Source of the DNA: Pithys albifrons albifrons
Taxonomy: Eukaryota; Chordata; Aves; Passeriformes; Thamnophilidae
NCBI RefSeq assembly: GCF_047495875.1
Contig: NC_092497.1
Span: forward strand, 998,437 to 1,062,436
DNA: 64,000 bases
Reading direction: 5' to 3'
Positions 22,519-34,055 of this stretch are shown in pieces. Below the pieces are notes generated by a model. The model saw nothing but the letters and a program-made list of their open reading frames with translations. It had not been told where the DNA came from and did not search any database. Both the position numbers and the translations under genes were made by a program. How positions within the stretch are numbered: the first letter of the stretch is position 1; every line of letters starts with the position of its first letter.

Positions 22519-23515
22519 TAGAATCACAGAATGGATTGGGTTGGAAAAGCCTCCAAGATCATCAAGTCCAACCCTTGGTCCAACTCCAGTCCCTTTACCA
22601 GATCATGGCACTCAGTGCCACGGCCAAGCTCAGTTGAAAAACCTCCAGGGATGGGGAATCCACCCCCTCTCTGGGCAGCCCATTCCAATCCCTGAGCACT
22701 CTCTCTGCAAAGAATTTCTTTCTGCTCTCCAACTTCAATTTCCCCTGGCAGAGCTTGAGCCCATCGTGCCCCCTTGTCCTATTGCTGAGTGCCTGGGAGA
22801 AGAGACCAACCCCCAGCTGGCCAGAACTTCCCTTCAGGCAGTTCCAGACAGTGCTGAGGTCACCTCTGAGCCTCCTCTTCTCCAGGCTAAACACCCCCAG
22901 CTCCCTCAGCCTCTCCCCACAGCACTTGTGCTCCAGTCCCTTCATTTGTCCATCTGTATTAATTAATTCATTTCTGTGGGCTTTGAAGCATGTTGGGTTC
23001 CCTCCTTGCTTTGTCTGTGCTGTCTGAGAGAGGACACCTGTTGGTTCTGAGCTGTAAAGAGGATTAAGAAAACAAATAAAAGTGAAAGTCAGCACTCAGA
23101 GAAAGGACACTCAGCTCTGTGGGGTCAAAGGAGACTGAAAAGTGATTCCTGAGACTTAAATCACAGAATGGATTGGGTTGGAAAAGACCTCTGAGATCAG
23201 CAAGTCCAATCCTTGATCCAACCCCACTGTGATCACCAGCCCAGGGCACTCTGTGCCCTGGGCTGGTGATCACAGTGGGGTTGGATCAAGACATGGTGGA
23301 TTCTCACTCAGTGCCATCGTGCCCCCTTGTCCTATTGCTGAGTGCCTGGGAGAAGAGACCAACCCCCAGCTGGCCTGAACTTCCCTTCAGGCAGTTCCAG
23401 ACAGTGCTGAGGTCACCTCTGAGCCTCCTCTTCTCCAGACTAAACACCCCCAGCTCCCTCAGCCTCTCCCCACAGCACTTGTGCTCCAGTCCCTTCTCCA
23501 GCCTCGTTGCTCTTC
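22519..23515 (-). mobile_element. Composite CR1-spacer-foldback-CR1 unit, copy 2, inserted in LTR A
   Basis: LTR copy B reads AAACTCATTATAATAACC without interruption. In copy A the same site reads ACTCAT, then about 1 kb, then CTCATTATAATAACC. So the whole 1-kb composite entered as one piece, with CTCAT duplicated. Contents in plus order: CR1 3' part (to 22,942), 217-bp spacer (22,943-23,159), CR1 tail with hairpin (23,160-23,317), CR1 part (23,318-23,515). The spacer is nearly identical to that at 12,327-12,543. Confidence 0.85.
23213..23289. repeat. 77-bp perfect hairpin, loop TCT
   Basis: The arms are identical to the hairpin at 12,597. The loop is TCT instead of AGA, its reverse complement, although the flanks are in the same orientation. 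Confidence 0.95.
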
Positions 23516-23716
23516 TCATTATAATAACCCTGCCCTCTCTAAGAAAATAATGTTTATACATGAAGAAATAATATAAACGTATAACTGACTTGCATATAAA
23601 CAAGTTGTTAACTCGACCAGGGGTGAATATTTTTGGAGGAGCTTCCCCCTTGCACTCAGGATTGGAATAAATGCACCTCTCTATGGCCTTTTTGGATAGA
23701 GAGTCTTTATTCCACA

Positions 23717-24461
23717 AATCGAACTCCAAAGCCACCAAGTGCCCATGACATTTATCACTGATTCATACAGAACAGCAGGACCAGGCGTTTCTTCCTCCTC
23801 CCCAGGACTCGAATCACCATATTTGGTGCTCAGCACAGCAGAGTTTCTTTTGGCACTCGTGCTGTTGTTGCTTTGCCGTTGCCAAGAGATTAACTGGGAG
23901 CCCTGGGAGTTCCTCAGCTCCGTCAAACCAGACGCTCTGATCTCTCTCTCAGCCGTGCCAGGGCAGCCCCCAGTGAGCTGTCACAGGGTGAGAACTCATT
24001 CACAGATTTTTTATGCAGCAGGCAACTATTTCATGGCAATTCCATATTTCCTGTGTACACGGGCCATTGCATATCCCTGGGATTCCCCTTTGGAGGGAGA
24101 CTCTGCTTTGTGCTGAAGTAAAAAATATCTTCCCAAATCCACCCTATCTCTGTTTGAAATTGGTATCCTAAAATCACACCAAAGTGCCTTCTTAAATCAC
24201 TCCCACCCTCCTAAAACTGCTCTATTTCCCTTTTGGAGTTTTCATGGAATTTGATAATTTTCTGCTTGTTTTTTCTCCCTTTACTAAAGAGAAATTCCTG
24301 TTCCATTTTTCTCACGATAAACTCTGCCCATTGTAGCCACTTCTACATGACAAACAGAAGATTTTGTTTCTCATTCTTCTGATAGTTTTGTCTCTCCTTT
24401 CCTTGACATTTCCAGTTTTTCAAATATCTTATTCAAAGCAACATCACCAGTGCTGGACTCG
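23717..24461. other. Intergenic, no gene seen
   Basis: A plus frame at 23,739-24,116 (125 codons) has a hydrophobic stretch (FLLALVLLLLC) but no recognised family and no supporting splice or promoter signal. I treat it as chance. Confidence 0.45.
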
Positions 24462-26080
24462 GTGTTCTTGTTTTTATATCCCTGATTCTGGATGTAAATT
24501 AAAATAAAAAATCCTATTTTAGCTGTTCTTGCTTTTATATCCCTGATTCTGGATGTAAATTTAAAAAAAAATTCTATTCTGGCTGTTCTTGCTTTTATAT
24601 CCCTGATTCTGGATGTAAATTTAAAAAAAAATTCTATTCTGGCTGTTCTTGTTTTTATATCCCTGATTCTGGTTGTAAATTAAAAAATTTCTATTCTGGC
24701 TGTTCTTGTTTTTATATCCCTGATTCTGGTTGTAAATTAAAAAATTTCTATTCTGGCCGTTCTTGTTTTTTATATCCCTGATTCTGGATGTAAATTAAAA
24801 AAATTTCTATTCTGGCTGTTCTTGTTTTTATATCCCTGATTCTGAGTGTAAATTAAAATAAAAAATTCTATTCTGGCTGTTCTTGTTTTTATATCCCTGA
24901 TTCTGAGTGTAAATTAAAATAAAAATTTCTATTCTGGCTGTTCTTGTTTTTATATCCCTGATTCTGGATGTAAATTAAAATAAAAATTTCTATTCTGGCT
25001 GTTCTTGTTTTTATATCCCTGATTCTGGATGTAAATTAAAAAAAATTCTATTCTGGCTGTTCTTGTTTTTATATCCCTGATTCTGGATGTAAATTAAAAA
25101 AAATTCTATTCTGGCTGTTCTTGTTTTTATATCCCTGATTATGGACGTAAATTAAAATAAAAAATTCTATTTTAGCTGTTCTTCTTTTTTATATCACTGA
25201 TTATGAGTGTAAATTAACAAAAAAAAATTCTATTCTTGCTGTTCTTGTTTTTATATCCCTGATTCTGGTTGTAAATTTAAAAAAAATTCTATTCTACCTG
25301 TTCTTGTTTTTATATCCCTGATTCTGAGTGTAAATTAACAAAAAAATTCTATTTTAGCTGTTCTTCTTTTTTATATCACTGATTATGAGTGTAAATTAAA
25401 AAAAAATTCTATTTTAGTTATTCTTGTTTTTATATCCCTGATTCTGGATGTAAATTTTAAAAATTCTATTCTAGTTGTTCTTGTTTTTATATCCCTGATT
25501 CTGGTTGTAAATAAAAAAAAATTCTATTCTTGCTGTTCTTGCTTTTATATCCCTGATTCTGAGTGTAAATTAAAATAAAAAATTCTATTCTGGCTGTTCT
25601 TCTTTTTTATATCCCTGATTCTGGATGTAAATTTAAAAAAAATTATATTCTTGCTGTTCTTGGTTTTTATATCACTGATTCTGAGTGTAAATTAAAATAA
25701 AAATAATTCTATTCTGGCTGTTCTTGTTTTTATATCCCTCATTCTGGATGTAAATTAAAAAAAATTCTATTCTAGTTGTTCTTGGTTTTTATATCCCTGA
25801 TTCTGGATGTAAATTAAAAAAAAATTCTATTTTAGCTGTTCTTCTTTTTTATATCACTGATTATGAGTGTAAATTTCAAAAATTCTATTCTAGTTGTTCT
25901 TGTTTTTATATCCCTGATTCTGGACGTAAATTAAAATAAAAAATTCTATTCTGGCTGTTCTTCTTTTCTATATCACTGATTCTGAGTGTAAATTAACAAA
26001 AAAATTCTATTCTGGCTGTTCTTGTTTTTATATCCCTGATTCTGGATGTAAATTTTAAAAAAAAATTCTATTCTGGCTGC
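24462..26080. repeat. 60-bp AT-rich minisatellite, about 27 copies
   Basis: The unit reads GCTGTTCTTGTTTTTATATC, CCTGATTCTGGATGTAAATT, then an A-rich run and ATTCTATTCTG. Units differ mainly in the length of the A-run and at a few recurring positions (GGATG/GAGTG/GGTTG). There is no open frame. Confidence 0.95.
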
Positions 26081-26931
26081 CAAATCTGTCTTTTCACTGT
26101 CAGACCCCACTGATAAAGTAGCTGTGGGTACTCAACTACTGAATAAATAATTATTCAAGCAGTGATATTAGTTGTTATCCAACCCCAACCTCAGAATTTT
26201 TTGCATCAAATCCTAATGGACGAGCTGTTTCTCAGGTGGTTTCTGTGGTTTGACCAACACTGCCCCCTTCACTTCATTCTCTTTATTTCTGTTAAACAGA
26301 AATGTTCATTTTTAAATATGATGTGGTTGGACTAACCCTCAAAGAGAGAGATGACCCGAGTGACTCTTCCCATTTGCAGCAGGAATTAGGCAGTGAAGAT
26401 GAAAACTACCCCAAGGCAAGGTTTGTGAAGAAATAAAGCATCTTTTATGAGACCAATTCCTCCAAAAGATATTAATTTTCTCCACAACACTTGCCTCTTT
26501 TACCTCTTTAAACAACAACACTGACAAATACCTTTGTACTCTTTCCATTGTTTTTATTCTACTTCTGCTGAGTAATTTTTATTCCGCATTTAAATTGTCA
26601 TTTTGCTTAAAATTCCTCATTTTTGCTCTCAAATCCAGGGCAATCCCAGGCCCTGAGACCAGCTCACATGGGAACAGCCAACATACAGGTTACTCAGGAT
26701 CTGTACCATGCAAATAAAACCCACATGCACACGGAATTTTGGGAATAGTTTGCTAATTCCCACACAGTGATTGTTTGGGAAAACTCTGGCTGGGATTTTG
26801 CTAGTGGTGTAACAGTGCAGGTGAGAGAGTTCCAGCTCCTGGGAACAGCTCGTGGCACTGTCAGATCTGCCCTGATTTGGGATGACATTGCCTAAAAATG
26901 CATCCAGTCATGTCTGTAGGTCTTCCCAGGC
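26081..26931. other. Intergenic, no gene seen
   Basis: Unique sequence between the 60-bp array and LTR copy B. Confidence 0.5.
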
Positions 26932-27074
26932 AGGGAGATTTTGGCCTGGGGGGACTCATTAATTGATAATGTTATTAATTGATATACCTATCATAGAATT
27001 GGCTTGGTAGTTGTTATAAAATTCACTGTATAACATAAGGCAAAACTCAGAAGGTACAGACCTGTCCTTGAAGA

Positions 27075-27362
27075 GGCCCCAGGCACTCAGCAATAGGACA
27101 AGGGGGCACGATGGGCTCAAGCTCTGCCAGGGGAAATTGAAGTTGGAGAGCAGAAAGAAATTCTTTGCAGAGAGAGTGCTCAGGGATTGGGATGGGCTGC
27201 CCAGAGAGGGGGTGGATTCCCCATCCCTGGAGGTTTTTCAGCTGAGCTTGGCCGTGGCACTGAGTGCCATGATCTGGTAAAGGGACTGGAGTTGGACCAA
27301 GGGTTGGACTGGATGATCTCAGAGGGCTTTTCCAACCCAATCCATTCTAGGATTCCATGATA
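27075..27362 (+). repeat. CR1 LINE 3' fragment
   Basis: From CCCAGGCACTCAGCAATAGG to the GATTCCATGAT tail, inserted in LTR B. Confidence 0.9.
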
Positions 27363-27551
27363 AAACAGAGGTTTAGACCCAGCTTTGCAACCTGTGTCCA
27401 AAGCCCTCCACACTCTCATATTTCCATATGTTTCTTCATGGATATTCATCTCCTTTTTTTGTGTGTGATTAAGTTGGTTGCAAATTTGTTTCTGTGTTGA
27501 GAAAGTGAAGCTGCTCTGAACTCCAGGATGGGAGAGCAGGATCAGAACCAG

Positions 27552-27735
27552 GTGGGAACTTCATGGCCTGCCCAGAGAGGGGGTGGATTCCCCATCCCTG
27601 GAGGTTTTTAAACTGAGCTTGGCCGTGGCACTGAGTGCCATGATCTGGTAAAGGGACTGGAGTTGGACCAAGGGTTGGACTTGATGATCTCAGAGGGCTT
27701 TTCCAACCCAATCCATTCTATGGTTCTGTGATACC
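27552..27735 (+). repeat. CR1 LINE 3' end, short
   Basis: Only the last about 180 bp of CR1 (from GCCCAGAGAGGGGGTGG). It sits between unrelated sequence and the resumed LTR. Confidence 0.85.
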
Positions 27736-28489
27736 AAGAGGCCCCAGAGCCTCTTGGACTAATTAAAGCAGCCAGGATACCCCAAGAAACAAAGAGAAAT
27801 CAGAAAACATGTCAAAAGAACAGGATAAGTAGAGAAATTCGCCAATTAGACCAGTTACAGTTGCCAACAGATCTGGTTTGGAGCAGTTTTGAGCAAAAGG
27901 TAAAAGGTTCACATGAGAAAGACTCCAAACTTCATCCCCAAAGACCACCAGAGCCCCTCATCCCAAATTCCCAGGAGAAAAGGCACAAAGAAAGAGGTGC
28001 ACGGGGTGGAGAAAATGGAAATCAGTTCTTGAAACTCATTATAATAACCTGCCTTCTCTAAGAAAATGATGTTTATGCATGAAGAAATAATAAATATGTA
28101 TAACTTGCATATAAACCAGTTGTTAACTCAACCAGGTGTGAATGTTTTTGGAGGATCTTCCCCCCTGCACCCAGGCCTGGACTAAACAAACCTCTCTATA
28201 ACCTTATTGGATAGAGAGTCTTTATTCCACAAATCACATGGATACCAGTCCCTTCCCAGTCTTGATGAATTCTTTTGTCAGTGACTCATGGTAGTCTCGT
28301 TGTGTGTTAACAAGTCTGTCTTTTGCTGCTTTAAATTTGTATTTTAATTTCTCTCCTTGTGACCTGCAGCCTCCTTTGAGGCCAGTGACCTGTGTGACCT
28401 CCAATCATGGGTCACCTCTGCTCTGCTGAGCCCCTGGACAGCCAGGGGTGTGGTGAGAAAGCCTGAGAGGGGCTCACCAGGTGATATTC

Positions 28490-28622
28490 AGAGCAGACAG
28501 AGGGAAGGTTTTTACAGTGAGGTTTTTACAGTGGCTCAGGTTGTCCAAAGAGCTGGTGGATGGTCCATCCTTGGAAACATCCTTGGTCAGGTTGGACAGG
28601 GCTCTGAGTGACACAGGAGACC
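28490..28622 (+). repeat. Old, diverged CR1 fragment
   Basis: Weak but clear CR1 3' similarity (GGCTCAGGTTGTCCA, GGTTGGACAGGGCTCTG). Far more diverged than the other copies, so much older. Confidence 0.6.
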
Positions 28623-28671
28623 ACAAGTACCACACAGAGTGGCCTTCACAGGGAGAAGCCACAGCCTTTTC

Positions 28672-29774
28672 ATAGAATCATAGAATCCTAGAATGGATTG
28701 GGTTGGAAAAGCCCTCTGAGATCATCAAGTCCAACCCTTGGTCCAACTCCAGTCCCTTTACCAGATCATGGCACTCAGTGCCACGGCCAAGCTCAGCTGA
28801 AAAACCTCCAGGGGTGGGGAATCCACCCCCTCTCTGGGCAGCCCATTCCAATCCCTGAGCACTCTCTCTGCAAAGAATTTCCTTCTGATCTCCAACTTCA
28901 ATTTCCCCTGGCAGAGCTTGAGCCCATCATGCCCCCTTGTCCTATTGCTGAGTGCCTGGGAGAAGAGACCAACCCCCACCTGGCCAGAACTTCCCTTCAG
29001 GCAGTTCCAGACAGTGCTGAGGTCACCTCTGAGCCTCCTCTTCTCCAGGCTGAACACCCCCAGCTCCCTCAGCCTCTCCCCACAGCACTTGTGCTCCAGT
29101 CCCTTCTCCAGCCTCGTTGCTCTTCTCAGTTGGGTTGGAAGAGACCTCTGAGATCACCAAATCCAACCCTTGATCCAACCCCACTGTGATCACCAGCCCA
29201 GGGCACAGAGTGCCCTGGGCTGGTGATCCCAGTGGGGTTGGATCAAGACATGGTGGATTCTCTGTCCCTGGAGGTGTTTCAGAGGACACTCAGTGCCACA
29301 TCCAGTCCCTTCTCCAGCCTCGTTGCTCTTCTCTGGCCCCGCTCCAGCCCCTCAATCTCTTTCCTGACCTGAGGGGCCCAGAACTGAACACAACACTCAA
29401 GGTGTGGCCTCCCCAAGGCAGAGTCCAGGGGAAGGGTCACTGCCCTGGGCCTGCTGGCCATGCTAGTTTGGATCCAGGCCAGGATCCCATTGGCCTTCTT
29501 GGCCACCTGGGCACACTGGTGGCTCCTGTTGAGCTTCCTGTCCCTCAGTCCCCCCAGGTCCCTCTGCCTGGCTGCTCTCCAGCCACTCTGTGCCCAGCCT
29601 GGAGCGCTGCAGGGCTTGGGGTGGCCAAAGGGCAGGACCTGCACTTGGCCTTGTTGAACTCCATCCCATTGGAATCAGCCCATCTCTCAAGTCTATCCAG
29701 GTCCCTCTGCAGAGCCCTCCTGCCTTCCAGCAGGTCGACACTCCCTCCCAACTTGGTGTCATCAGCAAGTTTGG
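28672..29774 (-). repeat. CR1 LINE, 1.1 kb, chimeric foldback form
   Basis: The minus strand reads reverse-transcriptase C-terminal remnants ([10 protein letters not shown]...; [10 protein letters not shown]), then RATRLEKGL, the foldback with hairpin (29,170-29,246, one mismatch), a tail joined to the ORF2 end again, and the final tail near 28,675. The reading frame is broken. Confidence 0.9.
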
Positions 29775-29825
29775 TGCTTTTATCCCCTAATAATTCTGCT
29801 TTTCTGGGGGTGAACCCCTTCCTCC

Positions 29826-30311
29826 TGTGAGAAGTTTGATGTGATTTTTGTCAGAAAAACTAATGGGGTTTTGGGGCCCCTACAGTGACATGAGAAAAAA
29901 CACATGGCCAGACAATTAAACAAAAATTCCAACTTACACCCACATGGAGAGATAAACAGGATAGTGTTAAATCACTTTATTTCCTATAACTTTGTCAAGG
30001 ACCATTTGAATTGTAACAGGGAAGTTGAAGAGTTAAACTTTCCCACATCTGAGGGGAGCAGAATTTATGGTGGGGTCATCACTGGGGTTGTGAGAGTGAC
30101 TTGGCTATAGTGGTATATGTTAAACTGCTTAATAATGTACTTAAAATGTTTATGCATGAGTGGAAAGAATGTGTATGTAGAGACTAAATAAATGTTAGAG
30201 TTTGGGGTGCAATGGTGAGCAATGCTGTGCTTGCACCCAGCATGCTGAAATTGCTTTAATCATATAATAAACTTTAATTGAAAACCTACAAGATTGAGAT
30301 TGTTTCTCACA
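29826..30311 (+). mobile_element. 486-bp solo LTR with 4-bp target duplication
   Basis: Starts TGTGAGA and ends TCTCACA, a 7-bp inverted terminal repeat with the TG...CA ends of retroviral LTRs. CTCC lies on both sides (29,822-29,825 and 30,312-30,315). An AATAAA signal sits at 30,266-30,271, about 40 bp before the end. No internal genes: a recombined solo LTR. A 4-bp duplication suggests a gammaretrovirus/ERV1-type integrase, but chance cannot be excluded with so few bases. Confidence 0.8.
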
Positions 30312-31148
30312 CTCCTCTGATGGAGGATGCAACTGTTCTATCATCAAATCCAGGAGGATTTCTGTGTGCTGTGGTCACCACTCACAGCACTGGTGCAGAC
30401 ACAGTGACCTTTTCCTACACCATCCTCATAACTGGGGATAATTTCTCCCAGAAATTATCTACACCAACCTTCTTCTGTCCTCTGAATGATCTTCACTGGC
30501 ATCACGTTTCTTACATTTATTCTCAAGTGGCAGAGCTTCTTGGCCTTGAAGGAAGGACAGAAGGACATTCAGGGCTTGGATCCACATCCCTGATCAGCGT
30601 AACCGTATCAGCAGAATTAATTTGTGGCTGTGAGACTCCACTCGAGCGTGAAGTAAAGCAAGTACAGAGGGGAAGGACTGCCCTCTTCTGATCACTCAGC
30701 AGACGCCAAGTTGGAATTGTCACACCTTTGTTTGAACAGAGCAGGGATAAAAGCACCAAACCCAACTAAACTCACCATGAATTTACAAGTAATAAAGTCC
30801 CACTGACCTCGGTTAAGCCAAAAGGAGGTGTCAAACAGACACCTCAGGGGAGAGTCTAACCCATGCCCAGGGGTTTGGTGACGTTGCATTTGGGTTTAAG
30901 ATCCTGAAATCAGCACATGGTGCTTTTCAGTCTCTCTCAACTGACTCCTGTGTGAACAGGAGGAGAAAGGACCTCACAGGGACTGACCAGTGCCTTGAAA
31001 CTGAAGGATGAGTCCCATCAGCACATGCACACTCAGTGACTCCTATTTCTGCTTTTAACCCCATGGACATCTCGTTCTCAGCCCCAGCTCCCAGGCAACT
31101 ACACTGATCTCTCAGGCTGAAACTCCCCTACTGAAAACTCTCTGCTTT
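30312..31148. other. Intergenic, no gene supported
   Basis: The plus frame 30,278-30,691 (137 codons) begins inside the LTR and has no known domain. No other content is recognised. Confidence 0.5.
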
Positions 31149-31900
31149 TCATAGAATCATGGAATTGTTTGGGCCGGAAAAGCCCTCCGAGATCATCAAG
31201 TCCAACCCTTGGTCCAACTCCAGTCCCTTTACCAGATCATGGCACTCAGTGCCACGGCCAAGCTCAGTTGAAAAACCTCCAGGGATGGGGAATCCACCCC
31301 CTCTCTGGGCAGCCCATTCCAATCCCTGAGCACTCTCTCTGCAAAGAATTTCTTTCTGCTCTCCAACTTCAATTTCCCCTGGCAGAGCTTGAGCCCATCG
31401 TGCCCCCTTGTCCTATTGCTGAGTGCCTGGGAGAAGAGACCAACCCCCAGCTGGCCAGAACTTCCCTTCAGGCAGTTCCAGACAGTGCTGAGGTCACCTC
31501 TGAGCCTCCTCTTCTCCAGGCTGAACACCCCCAGCTCCCTCAGCCTCTCCCCACAGCACTTGTGCTCCAGTCCCTTCTCCAGCCTCGTTGCTCTTCTCAG
31601 TTGGGTTGGAAGAGACCTCTGAGATCATCAAGTCCAACCCTTAATCCAACTCCAGTCCCTTTACCAGATCATGGCACTCAGTGCCACAGCCAAGCTCAAT
31701 TTAAAACCTCCAGGGATGGGGAATCCACCCCCTCTCTGGGCAGCCCATTCCAATCCCTGAGCACTCTCTCTGCAAAGGATTTTTTTCTCATCTCCAACTT
31801 CAATTTCCCCTGGCAGAGCTTGAGCCCATCGTGCCCCCTTGTCCTATTGCTGAGTGCCTGGGAGAAGAGACCAACCCCCACCTGGCCAGAACTTCCCTCC
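31149..31900 (-). repeat. CR1 LINE, two joined 3' pieces
   Basis: One CR1 3' part (31,149-31,597) is joined at the GAGAAGAGCAACGAGGCTGG point to a second CR1 tail (31,598-31,900). It has the same junction as the foldback chimeras but no hairpin. Confidence 0.9.
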
Positions 31901-32532
31901 AAATGGATGTAACTGACCAAAATAATATAGAAAACTACTAAAAAAATCCACTAACCTTCACAGGTCTCAAATTGTACTGCCTTGAAGTGCTATAAAGTGA
32001 ATTTTCAGTATTTCTCAGCACAGTGTCATCATCTCAGTCCTGACTTCTCTGTCCAGTTGAGTGCAAAACAACTTAGTTCCCTACAAAATAAGTGATAGAA
32101 GAGCTCATAAAGAGAACACCATCTTGGCCACAAGGAGAAATGGGTTTTATTTTTTGAGTTATCGTTCACCTGATGAATGTTGGTGAAGGTAAAGCAACCT
32201 GTGGGGCTCTGCCAAAGAGGTGTTACAGCTGCTGACCCCCAGCATTCCATCTGCACCCTGCTTGGACTCCTCTGCACTTGGATCACCTACATTCATTCTC
32301 ACCGGCCAAGTATTTCCAGCTGTATCTTAAATCTAACTCTTCCTGCAGGAGAGGGTTGACATTAAAATACAGGATCATTCAGGCTGGAAAAGATCTGATC
32401 AAGGAGAGACAACTACACGATGAGTTGTTACATCCCAAACAAAGAATAAAAGCCATAAATCCTTTATGCCAGCTGGGCATTTATCACTTTATAGAATGCA
32501 CAGACATCTCCATTAGGGACAGGGGCAGATGT
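31901..32532. other. Intergenic, no gene seen
   Basis: Unique sequence. A short CR1-tail-like piece may lie near 32,365-32,400. Confidence 0.45.
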
Positions 32533-34055
32533 CTCAGTTATGAGACAGCCAGATAGGGAGTTAGGGATACCTGGATAGGGAGTTATGAGCCACCTGGATA
32601 GGGAGTTATGAGCCACCTGGACAGGGAGTTATGAGCCACCTGGATAGGGAGTTATGAGCCACCTGGATAGGGAGTTATGAGACAGCCAGATAGGGAGTTA
32701 GGGATACCTGGATAGGGAGTTATGAGCCACCTGGATAGGGAGTTATGAGCCACCTGGATAGGGAGTTAGGGATACCTGGATAGGGAGTTATCAACCACCT
32801 GGATAGGGAGTTAGGGATACCTGGATAGGGAGTTATCAACCACCTGGATAGGGAGTTAGGGATACCTGGATAGGGAGTTATGAGCCACCTGGATAGGGAG
32901 TTATCAACCACCTGGATAGGGAGTTATCAACCACCTGGATAGGGAGTTAGGGATACCTGGATAGGGAGTTATGAGCCACCTGGATAGGGAGTTATCAACC
33001 ACCTGGATAGGGAGTTAGGGATACCTGGATAGGGAGTTATGAGCCACCTGGATAGGGAGTTAGGGATACCTGGATAGGGAGTTATCAACCACCTGGATAG
33101 GGAGTTAGGGATACCTGGATAGGGAGTTAGGGATACCTGGATAGGGAGTTATGAGCCACCTGGATAGGGAGTTAGGGATACCTGGATAGGGAGTTATCAA
33201 CCACCTGGATAGGGAGTTAGGGATACCTGGATAGGGAGTTATGAGCCACCTGGATAGGGAGTTATGAGCCACCTGGATAGGGAGTTAGGGATACCTGGAT
33301 AGGGAGTTATGAGCCACCTGGATAGGGAGTTAGGGATACCTGGATAGGGAGTTAGGGATACCTGGATAGGGAGTTAGGGATACCTGGATAGGGAGTTATG
33401 AGCCACCTGGATAGGGAGTTAGGGATACCTGGATAGGGAGTTATCAACCACCTGGATAGGGAGTTATGAGCCACCTGGATAGGGAGTTATGAGCCACCTG
33501 GATAGGGAGTTATGAGCCACCTGGATAGGGAGTTAGGGATACCTGGATAGGGAGTTATGAGCCACCTGGATAGGGAGTTAGGGATACCTGGATAGGGAGT
33601 TAGGGATACCTGGATAGGGAGTTATGAGCCACCTGGATAGGGAGTTAGGGATACCTGGATAGGGAGTTATGAGCCACCTGGATAGGGAGTTATGAGCCAC
33701 CTGGATAGGGAGTTAGGGATACCTGGATAGGGAGTTATGAGCCACCTGGATAGGGAGTTATGAGCCACCTGGATAGGGAGTTAGGGATACCTGGATAGGG
33801 AGTTATGAGCCACCTGGATAGGGAGTTAGGGATACCTGGATAGGGAGTTATGAGCCACCTGGATAGGGAGTTAGGGATACCTGGATAGGGAGTTATGAGC
33901 CACCTGGATAGGGAGTTAGGGATACCTGGATAGGGAGTTATCAACCACCTGGATAGGGAGTTAGGGATACCTGGATAGGGAGTTATGAGCCACCTGGATA
34001 GGGAGTTAGGGATACCTGGATAGGGAGTTATCAACCACCTGGGTAGGGAGTTATC
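32533..34055. repeat. 22/23-bp minisatellite, about 67 units, three main variants
   Basis: The core GATAGGGAGTTA is followed by TGAGCCACCTG (23-bp unit), GGGATACCTG (22 bp) or TCAACCACCTG (23 bp). The variants are interspersed in short alternating runs. Where 22- and 23-bp units alternate, the 45-bp period keeps a minus frame open (repeating PYPGIPNSLSRWLIT), giving spurious ORFs. It lies in intergenic DNA. Confidence 0.95.

Larger units (their letters stand above)
21745..23716 (+). mobile_element. Solo LTR, family A (copy A), with nested CR1 insertions
   Basis: The sequence starts near GTGATTGGAGGGA and ends TTTATTCCACA, with AATAAA near 23,668 shortly before the end, as in an LTR R region. 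Copy B at 26,932-28,231 has the same backbone. Removing the insertions (about 21,879-22,180 and 22,519-23,515) leaves roughly 0.7 kb. No gag, pol or env sequence is seen next to it, and no primer-binding site follows. Outer borders are uncertain because I found no clear target duplication. Confidence 0.65.
26932..28231 (+). mobile_element. Solo LTR, family A (copy B), with two CR1 insertions
   Basis: The same backbone as copy A, from GGGGGACTCATTAATTGATAATG to TTTATTCCACA, but with CR1 pieces at different places (about 27,075-27,362 and 27,552-27,735). The shared late part (27,780-28,231) is uninterrupted and provides the empty-site reference for the composite in copy A. No internal retroviral genes adjoin it. 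Confidence 0.65.

Noticed and set aside
21745..28231. One provirus with LTR copies A and B as its two ends
   Set aside because: The 3.2 kb between them hold a minisatellite and unique sequence, no gag/pol/env remnants and no primer-binding site after copy A.
30278..30691. Plus-strand frame of 137 codons
   Set aside because: Starts inside a solo LTR, with no domain and no splice evidence.
32533..34055. CRISPR-like array of short repeats
   Set aside because: Units are contiguous with no unique spacers, and the genome is a vertebrate. It is a minisatellite.
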